Assembly (NCBI RefSeq): GCF_007751715.1
Contig: NZ_CP036292.1
Location: 6,021,339 to 6,085,338, forward strand
Reading direction: 5' to 3'
Origin: Rosistilla oblonga
GTDB taxonomy: Bacteria; Planctomycetota; Planctomycetia; Pirellulales; Pirellulaceae
Length of the DNA stretch: 64,000 nt
Both the position numbers and the translations under genes were made by a program. The notes under the pieces were generated by a model that was not told where the DNA came from, did no database searches, and saw only the letters and a list, made by a program, of their open reading frames with translations. This document shows, piece by piece, positions 53,958 to 62,181 of the stretch. Numbering within the stretch: the first letter of the stretch is position 1; every line of letters starts with the position of its first letter.

Positions 53958-55043
53958 TTACGTGGCTTCGCTTTCGATCGCGAAGACTTCGACGCGTCCA
54001 AAATCAGGAAAGCCATCGCCTTTGGGTTTGGGTTTGGAGGGCTGTCCCTGCGTTCCGACGATCACCAAGTGCTTGCCATCGGGGGTGAAAGTCGCTTCGG
54101 TGGCGCGGAACCCTAGTTTCAGAATCGCCATGCGATCGCCGGTCTGCATATCGAACAGGGCGACGTTCCAATCGCCGCCACGCAAGCGGCCTCCCATCGC
54201 AAACATCTCGCCCGATGGATGAACCGCCAAGGTTTCCATCAGTCCTTCGCCGGCGTCTCCCTCGTGCGTTTGATCGATCATCTTCGGTTCGGCAGCCTGC
54301 CAGTCCCACTTCTGCCACAACTGTTTACCATTTCCCGCCATCGGATCACGCATCGGCCCCATCCCCGCCAGCAGCAAGTGCTTGCCGTCGCGGCTGAATT
54401 GCATCGCAAAGATCCCGCCCAGATAACAATGACTCTTGATGATGCCCCAACTGGTGAAATCGGACGTCGTCCACTGGGAGACCAATTCGCCATCCGCGAT
54501 GCGATAGATGCGGACCTCGCCCATCAAATTTCCGGCAGCGACAAATTGATTGTCGGGACTGATCGCAACCGATTGGACCGATGGCACATGAGGCAGGCTG
54601 TGGACGATCTGCTTCGATGCGACATCGACCACGCGAATCGAAGGCTCCGATTCTTCCTGCGGTTCGTATTTGTAGCCGCCAGCAAGATACTGACCGGTGA
54701 CCGATGCGAGGTGCTTTCCATCGGGCGAGGCGGTCATGTCCCAGGACCAGAAGTCGTGCAGCTTGACCGAATCGGTGAGCTTCTGTTCCGCAAGATCAAA
54801 CCAGCGTGCGGTCCCGTCGTATCCGGCTGAGACGATCGTATCGCCACCGAGCGAGACGACGCTGCTGACATAATTACCGTGAGAGTAGAGCAGCTTGGGT
54901 TCGCGCGATTTATCGATCGAGGTCAGGTAGACACCATCCATACACCCCGCCACGAGTCCCACGCCGTCGGGCAACAACGCCATCGACAAGATGCCCATCG
55001 GCAGTTTGTGGCGATGCTTTTCTTTGAGTGTGATTGATTTCAT
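53958..55043 (-). CDS. WD40 repeat protein closing the DUF1549/DUF1501 operon
   Basis: A 361-residue propeller protein without signal peptide. Repeats are marked by ILSMALLPDGVGLVAGCMDG, SVVSLGGDTIVSAGYDG, SVAISPDNQFVAAGNLMGEV, AMQFSRDGKHLLLAGMG, TLAVHPSGEMFAMGGR and EATFTPDGKHLVIVG, about seven blades. Lack of an export signal suggests it stays in the cytoplasm, unlike the DUF1501 protein next to it; alternatively it is a pure interaction platform. It starts 74 bp after the DUF1501 stop on the same strand. The same neighbour set (DUF1549/DUF1553, DUF1501, WD40) is common in planctomycetes as far as I know. Confidence 0.85.
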   Translation of the reverse strand: MKSITLKEKHRHKLPMGILSMALLPDGVGLVAGCMDGVYLTSIDKSREPKLLYSHGNYVSSVVSLGGDTIVSAGYDGTARWFDLAEQKLTDSVKLHDFWSWDMTASPDGKHLASVTGQYLAGGYKYEPQEESEPSIRVVDVASKQIVHSLPHVPSVQSVAISPDNQFVAAGNLMGEVRIYRIADGELVSQWTTSDFTSWGIIKSHCYLGGIFAMQFSRDGKHLLLAGMGPMRDPMAGNGKQLWQKWDWQAAEPKMIDQTHEGDAGEGLMETLAVHPSGEMFAMGGRLRGGDWNVALFDMQTGDRMAILKLGFRATEATFTPDGKHLVIVGTQGQPSKPKPKGDGFPDFGRVEVFAIESEAT

Positions 55044-55117
55044 GATTGATTCCGTGAGCTAATCCAAGATCGCCGCGCGACATTGCGAATCGCAAATCGC
55101 CTTGCCGATGGTGTATG

Positions 55118-56437
55118 TCAAACCAACAGTTGTTCGATCGGGGCGACCCCGTCTTCAACACGTGAAAATGTCGGCAGGTCGGGAAGGTCGTACTCCTCAT
55201 GTGGATCGATCCCCAAGGCTGCGAAGATCGTGGCAAACAGTTGCCGGTTGTCGACTGCATCCTCAGCCACCTCATGCCCCAGCGGATCGGTCGCACCATG
55301 CACGACGCCGCCACGAATTCCGCCCCCCGCCATCGCCAAGCTCCATGCTTTGGGATAGTGATCGCGTCCGCGAGCTGCGTTCAACCAAGGCGACCGCCCA
55401 AACTCTCCCATCGCGATCACCAACGTATCTTCCAACATCCCTCGATCCTCCAGATCGGTCACCAATTGGTACAAGACGTTGTCCAATTCGGGGACCAGCA
55501 TCTGATGCATCTCGTGCTGGAAGACATGGTTGTCCCAAGGCATGCCGTTGGCGACCATCACAAACGTCGATCCGTTTTCGATCAAGTGCCGCGCCTGCAA
55601 CGCGTGCTGTGCAAACGCACCGGCTCCGTATCGCTGGCGATCCGCTTCGGGCAAAGAGTTTAGATCGAACAATGGCGCACAACTCATAAGTCCCTTGACC
55701 CGATCGAAGGCCGCGTTCAGCGAGCCCGCAGCTTGGCTGCGGCGATCGTTTTCGTATTTCTTGCTGAAGAAACTTCGCAGCGCCTCGCGATCCTGGTGGT
55801 CGATGTCCGAGATCGTATCGAGCTTATTCAAATTTGGAATCGAATATTCGCCGCCGGCTCGCACCGGACCATATTGTGCTCCCAACCAACCGGCCCAGTT
55901 CCCCGCCTTGAAGCCTTTGAATTCGTTCCCCTCCGGACATGGGTCCAACAGAATGAACTGCGGAACCGGACTGTCCAGATGTCCCAATTGCTCCGCCACC
56001 ACCGAACCAAGGATCGGACGAACAAACGGCTGCCGCGGCTTATCGCCTCGCGTCAGCACATCGATCCCTTGAAAGTGTTCGCCCGGTTCGGTGCTCATGC
56101 TGCGGATCACCGCCAACTTGTCCATGATCCCCGCACACTTTGGCATCAACGAACTGATCTGTACTCCGGGCAGATTGGTCGGGATCGCGCCGAAGGGACC
56201 ACTGAAAGGAGTCCCCGGCTTGGGATCCCAGGTTTCGAACTGGCTGGGCGCACCACACAGCCACAGAAGAATACACTTCTTGCCCCGGCGTTTCGTTTCA
56301 TCGGCAAGCGCGGGGACCGAGAACAGGCCGTTGAAGCTGGCGACCGACGCTGCGCTGGCCGCCATCGTCCCCTGCAGGAACAAACGACGATGCAACAAGT
56401 GCTCGGGACTACCGCAGGTTTTGTGTGTATGTTTCAT
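55118..56437 (-). CDS. DUF1501 (sulfatase-fold) protein with Tat leader
   Basis: A 439-residue protein of the DUF1501 family, related to the alkaline-phosphatase/sulfatase fold. ATG 56437 follows GAGG; the frame is open up to TTG 56452. HRRLFLQGTMAASAASVASF is a Tat-type leader (RR-x-F-L-Q), cleaved near ALA-DE. Family motifs: KKCILLWLCGAPSQFETWDPKPG, HFQGIDVLTRGDK, GFKAGNWAGWLGAQYGP, VMVANGMPWDNHV, DTLVIAMGEFGRSPWLNAARGRDHYP, GIRGGVVHGATDPLG and FATIFAALGIDP. The aspartate/histidine residues of the metal site are in place. It is 11 bp downstream of the DUF1549/DUF1553 gene, so both are co-transcribed and probably act together outside the cytoplasm, for example in degradation of sulfated polysaccharides; that role is inferred. 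Confidence 0.92.
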   Translation of the reverse strand: MKHTHKTCGSPEHLLHRRLFLQGTMAASAASVASFNGLFSVPALADETKRRGKKCILLWLCGAPSQFETWDPKPGTPFSGPFGAIPTNLPGVQISSLMPKCAGIMDKLAVIRSMSTEPGEHFQGIDVLTRGDKPRQPFVRPILGSVVAEQLGHLDSPVPQFILLDPCPEGNEFKGFKAGNWAGWLGAQYGPVRAGGEYSIPNLNKLDTISDIDHQDREALRSFFSKKYENDRRSQAAGSLNAAFDRVKGLMSCAPLFDLNSLPEADRQRYGAGAFAQHALQARHLIENGSTFVMVANGMPWDNHVFQHEMHQMLVPELDNVLYQLVTDLEDRGMLEDTLVIAMGEFGRSPWLNAARGRDHYPKAWSLAMAGGGIRGGVVHGATDPLGHEVAEDAVDNRQLFATIFAALGIDPHEEYDLPDLPTFSRVEDGVAPIEQLLV

Positions 56438-56448
56438 CGGAAGCTGCC

Positions 56449-58068
56449 TCAATGATTGAATTGAAATTCGGCGCTATTGATCATCGACCACAACACCTGT
56501 TGTAGGGCGGCGGGAAGGTCATCGTTCCTCGCCTCCAGATAGTCGACGACGGCCTCGGTTTCGTCGCTGTCGGGAGCCCGCAGAAAAACACTCTGAAACA
56601 AACGCTCGGCCCGTTGGCGATGCGATTCACTGCCGTTCAGCTCCGCCAGCAACCCCGCCTTGTCGCAACTGCTTCGCAGATAGTTATCCAGTCCGGGACC
56701 ATTGGTCAGAAACAACGTGTCGTCGACGCCAACAACGGTTTCGTCCGGCAGGACGTCGGAGATCTGTTGGCGGAACTGTTTGATCAACTCCGCGTCGTTG
56801 GTGAACTTCCCCTCAGCGATCAACTGGATCGACCGGGCGAGCTGTTCTCCGGTAAGTCGCCGCTCGAGGTACCAGGCGAAACTTGCGGGATCGTCGACTC
56901 CCATGGGTTTCCGCGAATCGAGTTGATAGGCATCGCTGAGCGCAAGGCTGCGAACCAGGCTGCGAATGTCGTAGTTGCTTTCGGCAAATTCGGTCGCCAA
57001 CCAGTCGAGCAATTCGGGATGACTGGGAGGATGCACGCTGTCCATCTCGTCAAACGGATGGACGATGCCACGTCCCAACATGATCGCCCACAATCGATTG
57101 ACCATCGACCGCGCCAGCAGCGGGTGATCGCGCAACACGTCTTCGACAAATCGCTGGCGCCGCGAAAATTTGGGGATCCGATTGGCGGGTTCCGCGCTTG
57201 TCGCAACGTACAAATCGTCGGCGTCTTCCTGCTTGGCGTCTCCCGCCGGGCGTGGCTCTTCAACCGTCGAAGCTCCGAGAAAGGTCAACAGGTTGGGAGT
57301 GCTGTCCCCTTCGAGGTTGGCGAAGTCGGAGAAACCACCGATGGCCGATTCGGCAACGCGCAGCCCTTCCTTCGTCTTGGCATTTTTGCTGCGGTTAAAA
57401 AATGCGACCAATCCCCAGTAGTGCGCCTGCTCGATTTCGTTGACGACCATGTGATCGTGACATTGGGCGCATTCGATCCGGATCCCGAAGAAGGCGGGAG
57501 CGACCGCTTCGGCAATCGCTTGATGCTGGTCGTTGCGTTCATACAGAAACCACACAGCTCCCCGCTTCGCTTTGTCTTCGGGGCGGGCCAACAGCACTTC
57601 CGCAGCGACTTCGTCCCAGGGACGGTTGTTGCGAAAGACATCCTCCAGATACTTCCGCCAGCCCGAATTAGCCCGCTGTTTGTATTTGCCTTCGTTGGTC
57701 CGCCCCATCAACAGCGCATCGAACAGATCGGCGAAGTGCTGCGGATAATCTTCGCTCGCCAACAACCGATCGACCAACGCAGCCCGCTTGTCCGTCTGGG
57801 TGTCGTTCGCAAACGCATCGGATTCTTCGATCGTGGGAACGCGACCAGCCAAGTCCAGATAGACGCGGCGGACGAACTGGCGATCATCACAACGCGCGGC
57901 AGGTTGCACGCCACGCTCTTCCCAAGCTTGGGACACGAAGTCGTTGATTTTCGCAACGGGGAACAGGTCGCCGGAGCCCTCCGAGGGTTGATCGGCACGA
58001 CTCGCGTGCATCATCAACACGCTGGACGCGAGGAACATACCTAACAAATAGCGGCAGGAAGTTAACAT
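56449..58068 (-). CDS. DUF1549/DUF1553 secreted protein
   Basis: A 539-residue protein. ATG 58068 (MLTSCRYLLGMFLASSVLMM) gives a signal peptide; the longer frame to 58215 would bury it. DUF1549 spans about 38-265 (INDFVSQAWEERGVQP, RRVYLDLAGRVPT, RLLASEDYPQHFADLFDAL) with one CAQCH site at 200-204, a possible c-type haem site. DUF1553 (about 320-539) contains RQRFVEDVLRDHPLLARSMVNRLWA, HPPSHPELLDWLATEF and the closing MINSAEFQFNH. No cytochrome C domain precedes it, in contrast to the giant relative at 46961. It is the first gene of the operon with DUF1501 (11 bp) and WD40. Confidence 0.9.
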   Translation of the reverse strand: MLTSCRYLLGMFLASSVLMMHASRADQPSEGSGDLFPVAKINDFVSQAWEERGVQPAARCDDRQFVRRVYLDLAGRVPTIEESDAFANDTQTDKRAALVDRLLASEDYPQHFADLFDALLMGRTNEGKYKQRANSGWRKYLEDVFRNNRPWDEVAAEVLLARPEDKAKRGAVWFLYERNDQHQAIAEAVAPAFFGIRIECAQCHDHMVVNEIEQAHYWGLVAFFNRSKNAKTKEGLRVAESAIGGFSDFANLEGDSTPNLLTFLGASTVEEPRPAGDAKQEDADDLYVATSAEPANRIPKFSRRQRFVEDVLRDHPLLARSMVNRLWAIMLGRGIVHPFDEMDSVHPPSHPELLDWLATEFAESNYDIRSLVRSLALSDAYQLDSRKPMGVDDPASFAWYLERRLTGEQLARSIQLIAEGKFTNDAELIKQFRQQISDVLPDETVVGVDDTLFLTNGPGLDNYLRSSCDKAGLLAELNGSESHRQRAERLFQSVFLRAPDSDETEAVVDYLEARNDDLPAALQQVLWSMINSAEFQFNH

Positions 58069-58408
58069 GCGGGAAGCTATCGGCGGGGAGGGATTTGGGA
58101 GATGACGGCTCGCCCCCCATTCTAACCAACCCAGCCCACTACGGTCCATTCCAGAACCTTTCACCAGCCGGTTTGCAGTGGTCGCTCCCCATAGCAGGCC
58201 ACGCCGGCGATTCATGAGCGGATCCGAACAAGCCTTTTATCTGCTACCGCAGCAGGTCATTCGCATTGATTGATTCCAGATCCAACACTGTTCCGCTCTC
58301 TTCGCCACCCTGCCAGCCCTCATGTTCTCGTGAGCGATGATCCTTTAGGCTGATTGAACGGCGACACACCTGCGTCAACACATACCTACACGCCCCGAGG
58401 AGCTATCG
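58069..58408. other. 340-bp divergent intergenic region
   Basis: No ORF or hairpin of note. It must contain the divergent promoters of the DUF1549/DUF1553 operon and the lipoprotein gene at 58409; no clear boxes could be picked out. Confidence 0.4.
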
Positions 58409-59734
58409 ATGCGCCGGATGCCTTTTCACATGCGACTCATGTCGATCGCCTTGCTCGCGATGGCGGGCTGTTCTCCTAAAAAGGTGCCAGTCGAAGAGAT
58501 CTCCGGCCGCGTCGATCTAGACGATACCGCCGCCGCGCCGATCGTCGTATCGGAAGCGGATTGGAACAGCTGGCGCGGCCCCAGCGGTAACGGGATCGCC
58601 GCCGATCAAGAGGTGCCGATCCGGTGGAGCGAAACCGAAAACGTGATCTGGAAGGCAAAGGTTCCAGGCCGCGGCCATGCCTCTCCCACGGTCGTTGGCG
58701 ACCAGGTTTTCTTTACTTCCGCCGACGAACGGGCGGAGACTCAGTTTGTTGTCGCGTTGGATCGATCCAGCGGCCAGCAACGTTGGCAGACGCAAGTCAA
58801 TCAAGGTGGTTTCGCACGCGAGGTCCATGCCAAGGGGACGCAAGCCAACAGCACGCTGGCGTGTGATGGGGAACATGTATTTGCAGCGTTCTTGCACCAC
58901 GATGCGATCCACGTGACCGCACTTTCCATCGACGGCGAGAGCGCGTGGCAGACGACGGTCGGCGCCTTCAACTCAAAATTCGGATACGCACCGTCGCCAT
59001 TGATCTACAAGACCTCGGTGATCATCGCCGCCGATAACCGCGGCGGAGGCTACATCGCGGCGTTGGATCGATCGACGGGCGAACCGATCTGGCGGAAACG
59101 CCGCGGCGCCGTCTCGACCTACTCTTCGCCGATCGTTGGTCATGTCGATGGCAAGGATCAATTGCTGATCACCGGCGGCGATGCCGTGACCAGCTACGAC
59201 CCGGCCACCGGCGAAGAAAACTGGTTGGTCCCCGGAACCAGCGAAGCGACTTGCGGCACGGTGGTCTGGGACGCAAATCATGTCTACGCCAGCGGCGGCT
59301 ATCCCGATGCGCACACGCTGTGCATCCACGTCGATGGAGATGCGACCGAAGTCTGGAGCAACCGAACCAAGCTTTACGAACCTTCGATGCTGGTCAGCGA
59401 TGGCTTCTTGTACGCCGTCAGCGATCAAGGGATCGGGTTTTGCTGGGACGCTGAAACGGGAGCTCAGATGTGGAAGAAGCGACTGGGAGGCAATTTCAGC
59501 AGCGCCCTTGTGCTCGCCGGCGACAAATTGTTTGCCACCGCCGACGACGGAACCTGCACCGTTTTTGCAGCCGACAATTCGGACTATATCGAACTCGCCA
59601 GGAATCGACTGGGCACCGACGCCTACGCAACACCCACGATCTGCGGCGGTCGGATCTACTTCCGCGTCGGCCAAGGCGACGGTCCCCAGCGACAAGAAAT
59701 GCTCTACTGCATCGGCGAGCCCCACGAAAATTGA
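58409..59734 (+). CDS. PQQ-type beta-propeller lipoprotein
   Basis: A 441-residue protein. AGGAG precedes ATG 58409. The N-terminus MRRMPFHMRLMSIALLAMAGC contains a lipobox (AMAGC, lipidated Cys21), so it is anchored to a membrane after processing by Lgt. The mature part begins with WNSWRGPSGNGIA, then propeller blades GQQRWQTQVN, GESAWQTTVG, GEPIWRKRRG, GEENWLVPGT, ATEVWSNRTK and GAQMWKKRLG. Seven or eight blades fit the length. Similar to the propellers at 15760 and 23047, but anchored. Cofactor residues were not confirmed. Function unknown. Confidence 0.85.
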   Translation: MRRMPFHMRLMSIALLAMAGCSPKKVPVEEISGRVDLDDTAAAPIVVSEADWNSWRGPSGNGIAADQEVPIRWSETENVIWKAKVPGRGHASPTVVGDQVFFTSADERAETQFVVALDRSSGQQRWQTQVNQGGFAREVHAKGTQANSTLACDGEHVFAAFLHHDAIHVTALSIDGESAWQTTVGAFNSKFGYAPSPLIYKTSVIIAADNRGGGYIAALDRSTGEPIWRKRRGAVSTYSSPIVGHVDGKDQLLITGGDAVTSYDPATGEENWLVPGTSEATCGTVVWDANHVYASGGYPDAHTLCIHVDGDATEVWSNRTKLYEPSMLVSDGFLYAVSDQGIGFCWDAETGAQMWKKRLGGNFSSALVLAGDKLFATADDGTCTVFAADNSDYIELARNRLGTDAYATPTICGGRIYFRVGQGDGPQRQEMLYCIGEPHEN

Positions 59735-59747
59735 ATGCGTCCGCCGC

Positions 59748-59816
59748 GCTGGAGTCGAGGCTTCAGCCGAATTGAATGCGGACTCACACGGTTTCGGCTG
59801 AAGCCTCAGCTCCAGC
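59748..59816. repeat. Hairpin of the dispersed GCTGGAG element family
   Basis: Arms 59748-59771 and 59793-59816 pair at 22 of 24 positions around a 21-nt loop. Each arm has the GCTGGAGTnGAGGCTTnAGC core also found as a tandem repeat at 35664-35721. It sits between two plus-strand genes and may terminate the lipoprotein transcript. Confidence 0.8.
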
Positions 59817-59874
59817 CGGTGTAGAATGGGAGCCAGTTTGAAAATCCCGCCTCTCTCCTTTCGGAGCCCACCTG

Positions 59875-61035
59875 ATGAAGTTCGCCTCGTTCTGGAATCG
59901 TACCGCCTGCTGCGCCTTACTCTCGCTCCCCTGCCACTGGGCTGCTGCACAACAATCAAACACAGACACCCCGAAGTCGGAGCCACCGGTTGCGGAGGAG
60001 GCCACGGAAACGTCGCCGACTCGATTGCCACAGACCGAGATCTTGGCCTACCGCGCGGCCGATGGAGCGATTCAAACCGCTCAGTCGCCCGCCGATTGGG
60101 AAGCTCGCCGACGCGAGGTGCTTGCCGGGATGGAAGCGATCATGGGGGCGATGCCAGGCGAAGAGAAGCGGGTGCCGTTGGACGTCCGCATCGATTCGGA
60201 AGAGGATTGCGGTAGCTATGTTCGCCGTTTGATCACGTATCAATCCGAACCGGGCAGTCGCGTGCCGGCTTACCTTTCGATTCCCAAGACGCTGCTGGCC
60301 GACGACGCCAAGCCAGCCGCCGCGGTTCTCTGTTTGCATCCGACCGACAATTCGGTTGGGCACAAAGTTGTGGTGGGCCTGGGTGGCAAAGCGAATCGAC
60401 AATACGCCGCCGAATTGGCCGAGCGCGGCTTCGTCACGTTGGCTCCCAGCTATCCGTTGCTGGCCAATTATCAACCCGATCTCGAAGCGTTGGGGTGGAC
60501 CAGTGGGACGCTGAAGGCGATTTGGGACAACATGCGTGGGATCGATCTGCTGCAGTCGCTGCCCTACGTTCGCAAGGAATCGATTGGTGCGATCGGCCAT
60601 TCGCTGGGAGGCCACAACGCGGTCTACACCGCTGTTTTTGATCCTCGCATCGGGGCGATCGTCTCCAGCTGTGGACTCGATTCTTTTCTCGACTACTACG
60701 GCAGCGTGCCGTCCGTCTGGCAGTTGGGAAGCGGATGGACTTCGACGCGTTACATGCCGCGGCTGGCTGAATATCGTGGCCGACTGGAAGAGATCCCGTT
60801 CGATTTTCATGAGCTGATCGCCGCCTTGGCTCCACGTCCGATGCTGATCGTCGCTCCGCTGCACGACAGTAATTTCCAGCACGACAGCGTCGACCGAGTC
60901 GCCGCCACGGCAAAGAAGGTTTATCAACTGCACGACGCCGCGGATCGCTTGCAGGTCGAACACCCCGATTGCGACCACGACTTCCCCGAAGCGATGCGAT
61001 TGAAAGCGTACAAGTTGTTCACCGATACGCTTTGA
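59875..61035 (+). CDS. Secreted alpha/beta hydrolase
   Basis: A 386-residue exported enzyme with signal peptide MKFASFWNRTACCALLSLPCHWAAA. The nucleophile elbow is GHSLGGH (about 243-249), preceded by AAAVLCLHPTDNSVGHKVVVG for the oxyanion-side strand. The acid is likely Asp in MLIVAPLHDSNF, and the His is in EHPDCDHDFPE near the C-terminus. Thus a complete Ser-Asp-His triad. The first 110 residues (after the leader) form an additional N-terminal region with a D-x-x-IDSEEDCGSYVRR strand, typical of acetyl xylan esterase/dienelactone hydrolase-like planctomycetal proteins. It probably removes acyl groups from a carbohydrate or other ester; substrate unknown. It is convergent with the AcuI-like gene, 12 bp apart. 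Confidence 0.88.
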   Translation: MKFASFWNRTACCALLSLPCHWAAAQQSNTDTPKSEPPVAEEATETSPTRLPQTEILAYRAADGAIQTAQSPADWEARRREVLAGMEAIMGAMPGEEKRVPLDVRIDSEEDCGSYVRRLITYQSEPGSRVPAYLSIPKTLLADDAKPAAAVLCLHPTDNSVGHKVVVGLGGKANRQYAAELAERGFVTLAPSYPLLANYQPDLEALGWTSGTLKAIWDNMRGIDLLQSLPYVRKESIGAIGHSLGGHNAVYTAVFDPRIGAIVSSCGLDSFLDYYGSVPSVWQLGSGWTSTRYMPRLAEYRGRLEEIPFDFHELIAALAPRPMLIVAPLHDSNFQHDSVDRVAATAKKVYQLHDAADRLQVEHPDCDHDFPEAMRLKAYKLFTDTL

Positions 61036-61047
61036 GTATCGCCGATG

Positions 61048-62049
61048 TCACATCGGGACGATCGATCGTCCCGAATGTTTTCCAGCCAGCATGCTGTCGA
61101 CAGCAGCTGGCAGGTCGTCGAGCGAGATCTCGTTGGCCAGATCTTCCAGTCCGGCCGGCTTCCAATCGCTGGCCAACCGGTTCCAGATTTCCAATCGCTG
61201 AGGCATCGGACACATCGCCGAATCGATTCCCGCCAGCGTGATCCCTCGCAACAGGAAGGGATAAACCGTGGTCTGTAGCTCATGTCCGCCAGCCAATCCG
61301 CAGGCGGCGATGCAGCCGCGGTAGGCAGTTGTTCGCAACAGCGTTTCGAGGGTCGGTCCGCCGACGGTATCGACGCCGCCGGCATAGCGAGCACTCAACA
61401 GCGGACGTTTCGATTCGTCGATGAAGTCGTTGCGATCGATCACTTCCGCAGCGCCCCATCGTTTCAGTCGAGAGTGCTGGTCGGGTTTCCCGGAGACCGC
61501 GACGACGTCGTAGCCCAACCGCGACAAGATCTGGATCGCGATACTGGCAACGCCTCCGCTGGCTCCGGTCACGACAACCTTTCCCGAATCGGGTTCCACA
61601 CCGTGATGCTGCAGCGATTGCACGCACTGGGCTGCGGTAAATCCAGCGGTCCCCAAGATGATCGCTTCGCGCGGCGTGAGCCCTTGCGGCAGCGGGACGA
61701 TCCACGATGCAGGTACACGAATCTGTTGTGACCAGCCGCCGTGACGACTTGTCCCCAATTCGTGGCCTGTGACGATCACGGTTTGACCGGTGGCAAATTG
61801 CGGATCGTCGCTGTCGATCACTTCGCCAATGACATCGATCCCGGGAACGTGCGGGAAATGGCGGACGATGCCAGGATGGCCCGTCGCCGCCAACGCGTCT
61901 TTGTAGTTGAGCGATGTCCAACGGACGGCGACGCGAACGCTCGGCGATTCAACGCTTGGCAAGTCGGCGACCGAGCGGTCGATGATCGATTGCTGGACGT
62001 CTCCCGCAGCGTCTTTTTCAACCCAGAAGCAACGGTAGGTGTCGGCCAC
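61048..62049 (-). CDS. YhdH/AcuI-type quinone oxidoreductase (MDR family)
   Basis: A 333-residue NADPH-dependent medium-chain reductase of the YhdH/YhfP/AcuI subgroup, which reduces acryloyl-CoA and other enoyl groups. Motifs: RWTSLNYKDALAATGHPGIVRHFPHVPGIDVIG, TGHELGTSRHGGWSQ, GTAGFTAAQCVQSL, VVVTGASGGVASIAIQIL (nucleotide-binding Gly motif) and GVDTVGGPTLETLL. Zinc ligands are absent, as in this subgroup. GTG 62049 is set by GGAGG at 62057-62061. No dimethylsulfoniopropionate or acryloyl genes are adjacent, so the physiological substrate is open. Single gene. Confidence 0.92.
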   Translation of the reverse strand: MADTYRCFWVEKDAAGDVQQSIIDRSVADLPSVESPSVRVAVRWTSLNYKDALAATGHPGIVRHFPHVPGIDVIGEVIDSDDPQFATGQTVIVTGHELGTSRHGGWSQQIRVPASWIVPLPQGLTPREAIILGTAGFTAAQCVQSLQHHGVEPDSGKVVVTGASGGVASIAIQILSRLGYDVVAVSGKPDQHSRLKRWGAAEVIDRNDFIDESKRPLLSARYAGGVDTVGGPTLETLLRTTAYRGCIAACGLAGGHELQTTVYPFLLRGITLAGIDSAMCPMPQRLEIWNRLASDWKPAGLEDLANEISLDDLPAAVDSMLAGKHSGRSIVPM

Positions 62050-62056
62050 GGGAATT

Positions 62057-62061
62057 CCTCC
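62057..62061 (-). promoter_or_regulatory. Ribosome binding site for a GTG start
   Basis: GGAGG on the minus strand, 7 nt before GTG 62049 of the AcuI-like gene. Confidence 0.7.
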
Positions 62062-62181
62062 GAGAGTCGAGGCGGTTTGAGAGGTGGTACCAAAATAAAA
62101 GGCGAGCCAGCAGAGTGGCTCGCCTTGTTGGATTTTAGCATTTTAGATCGAGCCGACGAAGTGGCTCCACCTAGTGACACG

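Noticed and set aside
56614-58044. 476-codon plus-strand frame
   Set aside because: Antisense to the DUF1549/DUF1553 gene; no motif.
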